Below, one piece after another: positions 54,250 through 64,000 of a stretch of 64,000 nt of DNA (positions are counted from its first letter, which is position 1; the number at the start of each line of letters is the position of its first letter). The notes under the pieces were generated by a model. That model saw only the letters and a list, made by a program, of their open reading frames with translations. It had not been told where the DNA came from and searched no databases. Made by a program: the position numbers and the translations under genes. Source of the stretch: Papaver somniferum (Eukaryota > Streptophyta > Magnoliopsida > Ranunculales > Papaveraceae); assembly GCF_003573695.1 (NCBI RefSeq), contig NC_039358.1, forward strand, positions 99,696,117 through 99,760,116. Reading direction: 5' to 3'.

Positions 54250-55672
54250 AAAATGAGTCTAATGTGTGCTTGTGTGAGAGTTAAATATGGAATCTATTTG
54301 GATACTTCTAGTTATGAAGACTAAAAAGCTTTCCTAATGTTTATAAAATTGTGTTTGGATGAACGGATGTGTATTATTAGACAACCGATGCCTAAAGAGG
54401 TGCAAATACGTAGTGTAATTACCCGAGATCGAGTATGGAATGATGCGAAAATGATGAATGATTATTTTACATATGGAACTAGTTATACCTCAAGACAATT
54501 CAAACAACATCTAGGCATGAAGTAAGAATTATTTGAGAAATTGTTATGAAAATTGCTTGAAGTGGATCCAGAATGGAAACAACGTCCGGATGCAACTGGT
54601 GTTATGGGGCATTCCCCGCATATGAAATTAGTTGTCGTGATGAAATATTTGTGCAAAAGTACGACAACTGATAGTGTTGATGATTACACTAGTATGGGTG
54701 CTAAGAAAATATATTATTATCTAAAAAGATTTTGCCACACAATTTGCATGACTTTTGGAGAAAGATATTGCGTGAACCCACACCTGAAGATGTTTAGAGG
54801 TTGCTAGCTGAGAATGCCAAACGAGGATTTCCAGGAATGTCTTGTAGTGTTGATTATATGCAGTAGCCATGGAAGAATTGTATGATAACTCGGCAAAGAA
54901 CTTACCGGGGTAAAGAGATACACAGTTCTATGGTGTTAGAGGCGGTGGCATCATATGATTTGTGGTTTCAGCATGTTTTTTTTTTGGAATGCCTGGGTAA
55001 AACAACGATTTGAATATGTTGGCATACTCACCTATTTTTGATAACATGCTAAAGGGTGTAGCACCTCCATGCAATTATGTCATCAACGGTCACCAATACA
55101 ATATGGGTTATTTCTTAGTCGATGGTATTTATTCAAAGTTGACTACAATTGCACAAGCTTTCAGTCAGATATTGGACGTTCTCGACTATGTAAGATTCAA
55201 CAAGTATCAAATGACTAAAAGAAAAGATGTCGAGCGTGCTTTTGGAGTGCTTCAAGGTAAATTTAGAATTGTCGGATCACCGTGTAAGTATTGGAAACAA
55301 TCTGACTTAAACCTAATTATGAAATGTTGTCTTATTTTACACAACATATTAATTGAGCATGAACGTCGGGATAGGGATTTGGGTAGAGTTGTTCCTGTTC
55401 CGATTCTTGAACTTACCGATAATTGTCGTGTTTTTATGTCAAGTCTGAAAAACCTAGAAATGTGCCTACAACTAAGAACGGATCTTGTTGCGCACATTGC
55501 TGCTTGTGCTGGTAGAGGAGCCTGGGCAGCAGACTCGTCTAGTTTTGAGGGTCCAGGTATGGAATATGTGGTACTTCCATCATCAGATGGAGAATATGAT
55601 GATACAAACTTAGAAGAAGAAGTTGTTCCTGGTCAAAACGAGGATGGTGCATTTGATTATTATGGAGATTAA
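54250..55672 (+). pseudogene. PIF/Harbinger transposase (HARBI1-like, DDE), broken
   Basis: Pieces in three frames follow the order of plant Harbinger transposases. The helical N-terminal part is TSRQFKQHLGMK, then DATGVMGHSPHMK, LVVVMKYLC and TTTDSVDDY. The first catalytic Asp is in SVDYMQ (54852-54854), followed after a stop by PWKNC and VLEAVASYDLWF. The second Asp is in GYFLVDGIY (55121-55123). The Glu is in KDVERAFGVLQ (55232-55234). LILHNILIEHE closes the domain. The last 220 codons (55010-55672) are open. The catalytic triad is present, but at least three stops and two frame changes precede it. No terminal inverted repeats were found with confidence. Confidence 0.88.
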
Positions 55673-55750
55673 TTACAATGACCAAATCCCAGATGACTTT
55701 GAACATGTTTATGGAGACGGACATGTAGAGAAAGAATATGAACATAATGG

Positions 55751-55815
55751 AGATGATGACAATGATGATGATGAAGATGAGGATGATGACGATGATGTGG
55801 ATGAGGAGGATGAAT
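55751..55815 (+). repeat. GAT-rich microsatellite
   Basis: Repeats of 'gatgatgac' and 'gaggat' that would read Asp/Glu in one frame (55623-55817). Transposases of this family often end in an acidic tail; here it is out of frame with the transposase. Confidence 0.7.
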
Positions 55816-55977
55816 GATAACCCTTTCACTTTTGTGTTTAAAATTTTGAATGTTACATGCAGATGTAGGAAAGAGTTTTAATTATTTTTGGGTTTCAATT
55901 ATGTTTGATAATGAATACGTTTTAATTTGTTGGCCATGTGGTTTATAATTATGATATGCTATTTGCTTATTTTAATC

Positions 55978-56182
55978 TAATTATATAGTAGTTGCAATCG
56001 TATGATCACATCTCTTTGTCGTTTTCCAGTGTCTGCAGTCGTATGGTCACTTCTCTTAGTCTAATTATATAGTAGTTGCAGTCATATAGTCTAGTAGTCG
56101 TATGGTCACTTCTATTAGTATAACTATATAGTAGTTGCAGCCGTATAGTCTACCAGTCGTATGGTCACTTCTCTCAATCTGT
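55978..56182. repeat. Tandem repeat, units of about 61-84 bp
   Basis: Three degenerate copies of 'tatatagtagttgca' followed by 'gtcgtatggtcacttct' with variable spacing. Confidence 0.7.
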
Positions 56183-56425
56183 TTGTACGGTTGGTGAAAT
56201 CTCTTTGTACAATATGTGCAATCTATTTCTACAGTATATGAATATGTATTACAGTCGAAATAGTGATTACTTACCATGTATGAATAGATCGCATATTTTT
56301 TACCAATGAACACATCAGTTCGACCAATTCACTTTCTTCTCCATCTATAAAGATAAACACTTTTGTTGTCCAAATTGTTATTTATTCCGAAAGTGATTTC
56401 TAGTTTATGGGTCGATGTTTTTCTA

Positions 56426-56542
56426 GAGAATGACGAAGGAGTTCAACAACGAAATACCACAAACATTTGGGACCAGATGCTGCAAAAGTTTATTAAAACT
56501 ACCGGGAATCCGAACCAACGAACGATGAGTTATCTTCAATAA
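56426..56542 (+). pseudogene. Fragment of a Harbinger companion ORF (SANT/Myb-like)
   Basis: One open stretch with NIWDQMLQKFIKTTGNPNQR, similar in pattern to 'sFW.ri...f......nR...sl' of the companion DNA-binding ORF. Short and frameshifted; low confidence. Confidence 0.3.
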
Positions 56543-57133
56543 ATATTATACATTATCACTTCTATTGTGACAGAGTTAGTATCGCTACAAAAAACATTAT
56601 ATCTATTCAGGGCTCCTTGCACTCCCGTAATCGTAAGCCACTTACCGGTTACCTACCAATAGTGTGTAATGAATTGTTGAATAATTTAATTGTAAATTGA
56701 TATTGTTTTCTTTTGTTGTAGGAGGATACGGCTAAAGGAAGTTATAAAAAAAATGGGAAGAAATTTTGGTTTTATAACTGCTACTCCTTGAGTATAACCC
56801 GGATCCCACACAAGATGTTGATTCTGAAATTTCAGATCACGAGTGAACAAGTTAAATAATGATAGGTTTTGTGGGTATATCCCTCTGTAAACCCTCACAA
56901 GACACAACTCGTCCAATAGGTCGCCTAATGGTTTAAAGGCTTGTTGCACGTGCTCAGTGTAATCGTGATTCCTACGAAATTGAAAATAATTAGTATTTAT
57001 TATAAAAGCATATTACATCATGTTCATCAAATTTAAACTCTTAAAATAAGGACAACAACACATACTAATTATTAAAAATCACATTACATCAGTTCATATT
57101 CAAACTCTTGATTAAACTAAAACATAACAACAC
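56543..57133. other. Intergenic with an orphan Athila-like scrap
   Basis: 56863-56985 matches 13998-14110 of the plus Athila-like element ('taggttttgtgggtatatc', 'taaaccctcac', 'aactcgtcc', 'ggtttaaaggc'). The rest shows nothing recognisable. Confidence 0.55.
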
Positions 57134-57550
57134 CTAATCATTCCATTCCACCATTTGACATACATGACATTTCCAGAAACGTTTTCCATATGTTTTCTTT
57201 GCTACAGACCGCTGCATTTCCATAAAGAAATTATAACCCTGGGTTTTATATGGAGTCCCTTTGGTGCATTCAGACTCCACTTTTCCTTTAAGTTTGAAGT
57301 TCTTGCAGAGTTCGTCAACTTTTTTTTGTTTGATTGCATATTTCATTGCATCCTCTAACCATTGTGCTTCTCCAGGACAGTTAGCATACTCTCCAAATAC
57401 CTTATCCTTTCCGGTATGGACTCCTTTACCTTCCTAATTCCAGTGCAACCTTGTTGTCAACATTTTGAATATATCCAGGGGCATTGGAGAAGACTATGGT
57501 TATCCATGAAACATAATGGACAAACCTCTTTTGATTCCACACATTCTATT
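57134..57550 (-). pseudogene. Zinc-knuckle/GRF-like protein fragment
   Basis: Minus strand. A CX2CX4HX4C motif (CPLCFMDNHSLLQC), then PWIYSKC, a stop, GCTGIRKVKES, a frame change, EAQWLEDAMKYAI, and an end KKTYGKRFWKCHVCQMVEWND with a stop at 57134. This order is like small plant proteins combining a zinc knuckle with a GRF-type finger. The stop and frame change make it a relic. No partner gene is obvious. Confidence 0.4.
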
Positions 57551-57804
57551 CAAACCGTTTGAATACATGATTGAGGCTTATATCTGAAAATGATTTGAGT
57601 TTGTTGTTGGTAAGACAAAATGATTTTCATTAGGCTAGTTTTATAGGAAAATATATAGTGGTTGGGCGAGAGTTCCAATAAATATAATCGTTGGGAGCGA
57701 GTTATAAGTAATATAGCCGTTGGTAATGAAAGATATAATATATACCCAATCACATCCCATTTAGAAGCCAAACATTCGACCATATTCTCGTTTTGTTTTG
57801 AAAG

Positions 57805-58193
57805 ATGGCTCAACCATATGTGAATCCTGCTGAGTTCACCTTAGAGGAATATATATCTCTTTGTCCTTGGTTTTATTTTTTCCGACTAGGGGTCACGAAC
57901 GCATGCAAAATGGTATTCCCAGGAAATCCCATTGGCATACAATTCTTGAGCATTTCACCTCAGAAACGGGTAACCCCAATAATTGGAATAAGCAGCCGAC
58001 GAATTCACTGCCTTAACTTTGATTGTCAATCGATTTCGACTAAGGGGTGAAAGCAATGAAGAGGTCATAACTACATCTCCCCGAGAATGGAGAAGATGTA
58101 AAGGAACAGGTTTTCGTTATGAACCTCATTTCAATATCATCAAGGTGATGCAAAGATTCAATCCATTCTTCGAGAAATCGTCCAAGATGTTAT
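57805..58193 (+). pseudogene. Harbinger companion ORF (SANT/Myb-like), frameshifted
   Basis: ATG at 57805 (MAQPYVNPAEFTLEEYISLC). It changes frame near 57895 to RMQNGIPRKSHWHTILEHFT and GNPNNWNKQ, and again later to GTGFRYEPHFNIIKVMQRF. The pattern (N-terminal 'FT.EED..LC', then 'qnGipr..fW..i..hf', then 'F....hcw.i+...p+f') is that of the Myb-like ORF that accompanies PIF/Harbinger transposases, and of host genes derived from it. Same strand as the transposase relic. Confidence 0.55.
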
Positions 58194-58211
58194 GATATTA
58201 GGGCAGGGCAT

Positions 58212-58872
58212 TGTTGGAAAACGATTAATAAAAAATGATTCTTAAAGTTTTAAAATTATAATTTATTGTTTTCTTTTGTGAATGAAAAACTTATTAGTCC
58301 CACATTATGGAGTTTCCACTTTTTAGTTGTTTTAAGAGACTATATAAGCTTTTTAGTCCTACATCAGGGAGTTCCTCTTCTTAAGTTGTATTATTCCATT
58401 ATATAAACAAATTTCTCTACTTTTGTAAAATCTATGGGAAAGGGGTTTCTCTATATTTTAGAGAGACCCCCGAGGGAAAATATTTTATATGGATTTCTTT
58501 AGCGTTCGGATTTTCCTTAAGGGTTTTCTCGGAGTTTCCAAGCTCAAGTTGAGCATTTACTACATATGCTAGTAGTAGTTGGAGTAGGGTGTTTTATCCT
58601 AGAGATATTTGTCATGTGAGAGCTATATCATCACTTTTGAGTGTATCATGGCACTAATATCTTAAGGAAAGAGTGTTGAACACGTGACTAACTCTGTTTT
58701 TCCAAAGTTTTGCCTTGTTGTTGTTGCGGAGATCTGGGGAGTTTGTCTGTTTCGTCAAATCGATCACTTCCATTATAAAGGAGCTAAGTATCAATCTTAA
58801 GAAATTATAATTTGTTTATTTGATCACTTTTGCTTATTTGATTTTCCTTGTTTTTGATTATTTCACCCAACA
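58212..58872 (+). repeat. 5' LTR of the decayed Copia element
   Basis: 661 bp, TGTTGG...CCAACA. It contains 'ttagtcccacat', common in copia LTRs, and TATA boxes at 58340-58349 (CTATATAAGC) and near 58393. No clear primer binding site follows ('atcttaagaaattataat' occurs both just inside and just outside the end). Confidence 0.7.
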
Positions 58873-59350
58873 ATCTTAAGAAATTATAATCTGTAATAAT
58901 CATGGATGTTAATTGTGGAGTGAAAAACAAAAAACAAATTTTTGGTCAGCTGTAGAGTTTCAAATTTATCTCTTAACCTATAAGTAATTTCAATTAACCC
59001 TTTTGACCTAATGTAGTATGCATACTGATAGTTACTCATACAAAATTTTAGAATTTTTTGAATTGTAAAAGTATTTTTTTGACATTTTACGAAACAGAGA
59101 TACGTTTCTGAAAAATTCAGACGAGCAGAAATTTGTTGTTGACTATATTAGTTTTTATGGGGTAACCATTGATTTTTTGAAATGGTGATTTAAACGAAGT
59201 TTGTAGATCTAAATGTTATCTTCAAAACTCATATTTTATTTTTCAATTCGGGACTAAGGTTTGCGAGATGTGGTGTATTAGGTGATTGGGAAATTACGGT
59301 GTCCCCAGTCAAAGAATAAACGAAGATTGTGACATGAAATTGGAAAGGGA
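58873..59350. other. Degenerate stretch without readable gag
   Basis: Where the gag N-terminus should be I see no gag pattern. It may be deleted or replaced. Confidence 0.4.
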
Positions 59351-59367
59351 CATGGTAATAGGCGCAC

Positions 59368-62300
59368 ATGGATGAACACAAGTCTTTCAAATATGATAAA
59401 GGCGAGAACATCAAACACAACTCTAAGCGTAGTCTTCATAAGAAAGGTATGTTTTGTAAACCCGAATCTGGCATTACTTTAATTAAGGGTGATTGTTATG
59501 TTTGTAAAATTCCTAGCCATACGGAAGTAAATTATAGACAACATAAAAACCTTAATAAGTAGAAAGTTAATGCTAATTTAGTTGAAACAAACTAGAACGA
59601 GTTCAATGGCATGATGTCGGAAGTTATTTAATAACCAATATGAGAGACTGGCGGGTGGACTCTGGAGCCACTAAGCATGCTTGTTGAAATCGAGACATGT
59701 TCACCTCCTATCAGAGGATAGGGTATGTCGACAAACTCTATATGAGTAACTCATCTGCGACAGAGGTTGCATAAAAGGGAAAGGTCGAGTAGAAGCTCAT
59801 ATCTGTAATATTCTCATATTGAATGAAGTTTTCATGTTCGGAGCATATGAAAGAATCTTGTATCTTGTTCTATTGTAGATGGTAAAAGGCTTAAAATACT
59901 AATTGAATCTGGAAAACTTTTCGTAACTAAGGGAAATGATTTTTTAGGCAACGGTAATAAGACTTAGGGTCTATATAAGCTTAACGGAAAAAATGATGCA
60001 GTGAACATAGTTGATTTTTGTGTTTTCTTTTGTGTGATTGAATGTTTTGCATGGTAGACTTGGAATCGTAAACTTATAAGTCAGTGCATAAACTGGCTAG
60101 CATAGGCCGCGTACCCAAATTTAGTTTGGATATTGAAACAAAAGTGAAGTATGTGTAAAATCAAAATATGCTATAAAACCTTTTAGCAAAAAATTTCAGA
60201 GTAATTCTAAGCCTTTAATATTAATTCAGTTAGGCCTAGTTGTGTGGTAAAAGGTGGTTTATAACTTTCATAGATGATTGTACGAGGTACTATCATGTAT
60301 ACTTGCTTAGAGGTAAGGATGATGCCTTAGAAGCCTTAAGAGTATAAACTTGAAATTGTAAGCGAAGTATATGTTTCCACTAAAAGGGTTAGGTCTGAAC
60401 GTGATGGCGAGTACGAAATTCATATAGGAGATTGCACCTCCATATTCACCATAGTCTAATGGTATTGTTTTAAGAACATAACCATCAAGGAGATGATATA
60501 TACCATCTTGATCAAAGGATTAACCGGCAACTTATGAGGGGAGGTCGTCCTCTAAATTTTTTATATCCTGAATAGAGTAACCTTTAAAGGATCAGATAAA
60601 ACTCCATATGAGTATGGAGAGATGGACAACCTTTTAATGCATATGTCAAAGTGCGGGGGTGTTTAGATAAGGTATCCTAAGTACCCTATTGCATATAGTT
60701 TTTTGGTTGTGAGTTCTGATTTTCTGACCCTAGGGATGTTGATTTCTTTAAATATGTTTAATTTGAAACTTGTTTCTCCTTAGGGATGTGTTGTTGACCC
60801 CTAGATATCTTTTTAAATAGTCAGAATTTACCTTCAAAGGAAGATAAAGTAGAGTTGATCCTAGGAGAAGCAAAAGGATTAGAACTGAGATTTCTTATGG
60901 ACCTGACTTCATAATATGCCTAGCTTAGTCTAAGCTTCATACTCGTAAAGAAGCCATAACATCTATTGAAACACCATTTTGGTAAAAAGCTTCATTTAGT
61001 GAAATGGACTCAGTTCGTCAGAACCAGACTTGAGAGCTTGCTAGTTTACCTCTAGGGAGTAAGGCCATACGATGTAAATGAGTCTTTAAGAGGAAAGATA
61101 AGGTAGATGGAAATGTGGAAAAATCTAAGGCTAGTTTGGTAGCTAAAGGCTATAAACTAAAAGAAGGTGTGGATTTCCTTGATTCTTATTAACCTGTGAC
61201 GAGAATTACTTTCGTTGAGATGCTTATTGTCATAGCTTACATAAACAACTTAGAGATACATCAGATGGATGTTCAAACAACTTTTTTAAAAACGTGAATT
61301 AAATAAAAAAATTTACATAAACCAACCTAAGAAATTTGTGGTGAAAGGTTGTGAAGACAAGGTTTGTAAGTTGAACGAATCTTTGTATGGTTTTCAAATA
61401 AGCACACAAATAGTGACATGAAAAATTTGATCATGTGATAATGAGTAGTGGATTTAAGTTAATAAATCTGACAAGTATATTTACAAGTAATTTTATGCTT
61501 GTGTGATTGTATGCTTGTATGTTGATGGTATGCTTATACTTGATACAAACATAGATGTGATTAATTCCACTAATAAAAACTTGCGCTGAATGGGAACGTT
61601 GACTTGAAAGAGTTAGGCCTTGTTGATGTAATCTTACGGATGAAAATTAGAAGATAATCCAACATTTATAGTCTTAGTCGTTCTTATTATGTTGAATTTG
61701 TGCTTAAGAGATGCAATCAGTATGATTGTAAGACTGCTTGTACTCCGTACGATTCTTCTTGTAGACTCAAGAAAAATAAGGGTAATGGAGTATCTTAACT
61801 TGAATACTCAATAGTTATAGGATGTCTGATGAATTTAATAAACTGTAAGAGTCCAGACATTGCCTGTATTGTAAGTAAATTAAGTAGATATACGTGTAGT
61901 CCATAGCAAGAACATTAAGATGCACTTAGTAGAGTTTTACGGTACCTAAAATACCCCATTACCTTTTGTTTGATTTATGAAAGGAATTTTTTGTCCTTGA
62001 GGGACTTTGTGATGCAAACTGGATAGTTGACTCGGAGGAGTCTAAGTCTACGAGTGGATATGCTTTCACTCTATCAGGACGGTTTGTTTTTGGAAGATTT
62101 CCAAACAAACATATATTTCTCAATTCATTATAGAATCTGAGAGTATTGCGTTATATAAAGCACGAGAGAGGGCTGAGTGCCTAATATTCCTTTTAGAATA
62201 CATTCCTCTCTGGCATAAGCCCGTGCCAGCTATATCTATGCATTGTGTTAGCCAAGCAGTAAATAACTAAATCTAAAAACAATTAATCTCAATTGGCGTT

Positions 62301-62460
62301 ATTTCCATTGATTGTATAAAGTCCAAGGAGAATATCACAGACCCTCTGACGAAATGTTTGTCTAAAGAGATAGTTAGTGTTGCATCGAGGGGGTTGGGCC
62401 TGAAGCCATTAAATAAAATTGCCATGAAGGATACTCAACCTTGCTGACTGGAGATCCCAA
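59368..62460 (+). pseudogene. Copia gag-pol relic
   Basis: Gag end with a zinc knuckle CYVCKIPSHTEVNY in which the last Cys is Tyr (near 59498). Protease WRVDSGATKHAC near 59650-59685 with DSGA intact. Weak integrase traces follow (60280-60700). RT pieces include VCKLNESLYGFQ near 61365 and the active-site box YVDG at 61518-61529, where YVDD is required. RNase H pieces are [19 protein letters not shown] near 62009 and ESESIALYKAREG near 62130. More than 40 stops interrupt it. The order of domains (integrase before RT) makes it Ty1/copia. Confidence 0.88.
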
Positions 62461-62511
62461 GATCAAGGTTTCTAATGAGACAACTAATTTGTGGTAATTA
62501 AAAGTATGCAC

Positions 62512-63196
62512 TGATAAGTGCATAATTCATATGATTTTAGTGTCAATTCCATACTTGTTTTAGCTATTATTCTTGCATCTATTCGTATTATTACTCTTGT
62601 TTTCTCTTATTTGTCTCTAATAGGTGAATCATCAAAAAAGGAGCTACAAAGTGCTGAAAATAGCTAGGAATAGAAGTATTTCAAGTATCCAAGTGTCCAA
62701 GTCCAAGAGAAGTGGAAGAAGTGCGACAAAAAGGAGCAATACGCTCAAAATCAAGAGAAGGGCCAAATACCGATCTTAACTCATTCAAATTAAGGATTTC
62801 TCATCGCTATATTTAATATAATTGAAAGATAAAAAGAATGCAAAAATAATGAGGTCATTCCGAGTTCGGACGAAGAAGTTGTGGCCAAAACAAGCTTTTA
62901 TCGAATACCGAAGACAGTAGGGTATGCATACCCTAGTTCCGAAAATTTCTACTGGAATTTGAGGTACGTGTACTTAGCAAGTAGGAAAACGTGTATAAAC
63001 TCCTTGGAAGGCCTAAGGGCACGTTTGGGGTAGCTAGTTAGAGTTTTCGGGTCGGGTTCTTGAACCGAACTAAATACTTGAAGACCAAGCAATGTAAACC
63101 TATAAAAAAGTATTAGGTTATGTAAAATAGGAATCAATCGATCTCTGATTAGAGATTTTTCGTGGTTGTAGTAGTGAAGGTTCAAACTCTCGGATT
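62512..63196 (+). repeat. Athila-like LTR, left part
   Basis: It begins TGATAAGTGCATAATTC, like the LTR at 14171 (TGATAAGTGCATATTTC), and continues with 'tgtcaattccatac' and 'ggtgaatcatc' as there. It interrupts the Copia relic. It is cut near 63197. Confidence 0.75.
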
Positions 63197-64000
63197 TGTG
63201 AAGGATAATTTTTTTTTAGACTTAATAAAAATAAATAAATAATTTTATATGCACAATATTAACAAAATATGGGAGAGAATTTTTACCGGGATCAGGATTC
63301 CACCATTCACCAAAATTTATGTGATTCACTAACAATTCTTATCATGCAATTCTAGACAATATAACTCCAATCAAAGGAAATTGTGATTCTAATCATTGCC
63401 TAAATTAGATTTTGAAAACATCCACTGCTAATCGCGAGCATGAAGTATCAAAAGCAATTTACTAAGCATACTCCATCAAGAGAAAACACAATTGATTAAT
63501 AAAAATCATTTACTCCATTTTTATTCGGTGCAATTAATCATAAAAGAGTTGCATAAATAAATTTAAATAAATTTTACCACATAACTTTTGGAAGAATGGC
63601 TTCCTCCGTCATCCCTGGGATTGGGTTTAGCTACTCATGATGAAAAACCTCTCAAATTGATTCATTGATACTCAAAAGTTGTTTACAATCAAGAGAAAAT
63701 GGAGAAAAACGGTTTACAACAGTGTTTCTGACACATATAGAGCGTTCAAAAAGAACGATACAACAGAGGTGCTGTTGTTCCGAAGTCGGGGAAAGGAATT
63801 GAGTATTGTCGCAATTAAGCGACACTAATCAACGACTGTCCCTGAGGGTATTATGTTCTTCGTGTTCTTCCTTGCACCAGCAGCAAGCTTTTCTCCTGCG
63901 TGACTTTCTTTCGATTCTTCTCGGCTCCTAAACTCTCCCAAAGACTCTCCAACCCTTCTAAACTCTTTAGCCTTGTATTTATAGTGTTTTAGAACAAAAA
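63197..64000 (-). repeat. Second Athila-like LTR, opposite strand, runs off the window
   Basis: In complement it resembles Athila-type LTR 3' halves ('aacccaatcccagggatg', 'aattgcatgataagaatt', then a T/A-rich end). A likely end is TGTGAAGG at 63197. Its 5' part and the rest of the element lie to the right. The boundary is uncertain by some tens of bases. Confidence 0.5.

Larger units (their letters stand above)
58212..62511 (+). mobile_element. Decayed autonomous Copia element, right end missing
   Basis: 5' LTR 58212-58872, then remnants in the Ty1/copia order: zinc knuckle, protease, integrase region, RT, RNase H. Stops are everywhere. The 3' LTR is not reached: at 62512 an Athila-like LTR begins. 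Confidence 0.88.

Overview
This is nuclear DNA of a flowering plant, most likely a eudicot. It is AT-rich, most of it is nested LTR retrotransposons, and it carries one intact intron-rich host gene with plant-type splice sites. I cannot name the species. No tRNA, rRNA or CRISPR array was seen.

Bases 1-35210 form one nested tower. The oldest readable layer is a minus-strand Copia element (D: 5' LTR 32380-35210, gag 32309-31921 continuing at 21914-20764, 3' non-coding part down to 18545), itself abutting an older LTR piece at 35231-35458. A plus-strand element of the same family (B-C, 21915-31915, TSD 'gtttt') sits inside D's gag, and a 580-bp MITE (21941-22520, 10-bp TSD) sits inside its left LTR. 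A further plus-strand copy (A), of which only the right part of one LTR is visible (16516-18544), entered the 3' part of D. LTR A was entered by a plus-strand Athila-like element (1-1599 and 12426-16515), and that was entered by a minus-strand Athila-like element (1600-12425). The last element's right LTR carries a 1.06-kb internal tandem duplication. None of these elements shows a pol gene: the Copia copies carry only gag, and the Athila-like copies carry only an unusual Y/Q/N-rich reading frame.

Bases 35460-45502 hold a reverse-transcriptase tail fragment and then a 9.0-kb L1-type LINE (36507-45486) bounded by 16-bp target-site duplications. Its ORF1 and ORF2 are broken by point mutations, including loss of the motif A catalytic aspartate. 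Its unusually long 5' part contains, in antisense, a two-exon open reading frame of 336 codons that I do not recognise.

Bases 45827-46539 hold a Mutator-like MITE and a neighbouring foldback. Bases 47504-52135 (minus strand) are the only intact host gene: an 11-exon organellar prolyl-tRNA synthetase of 554 residues with every class II motif in place, probably with a 5'-UTR intron.

Bases 54250-58200 hold the wreck of a PIF/Harbinger transposase, SANT/Myb-like companion ORF pieces, a zinc-knuckle gene fragment, local tandem repeats and an orphan Athila-like scrap. Bases 58212-62511 are a decayed autonomous Copia element (LTR, zinc knuckle, protease, RT, RNase H remnants), cut on the right by a plus-strand Athila-like LTR (62512 to about 63196), which is in turn cut by a minus-strand Athila-like LTR running off the window.
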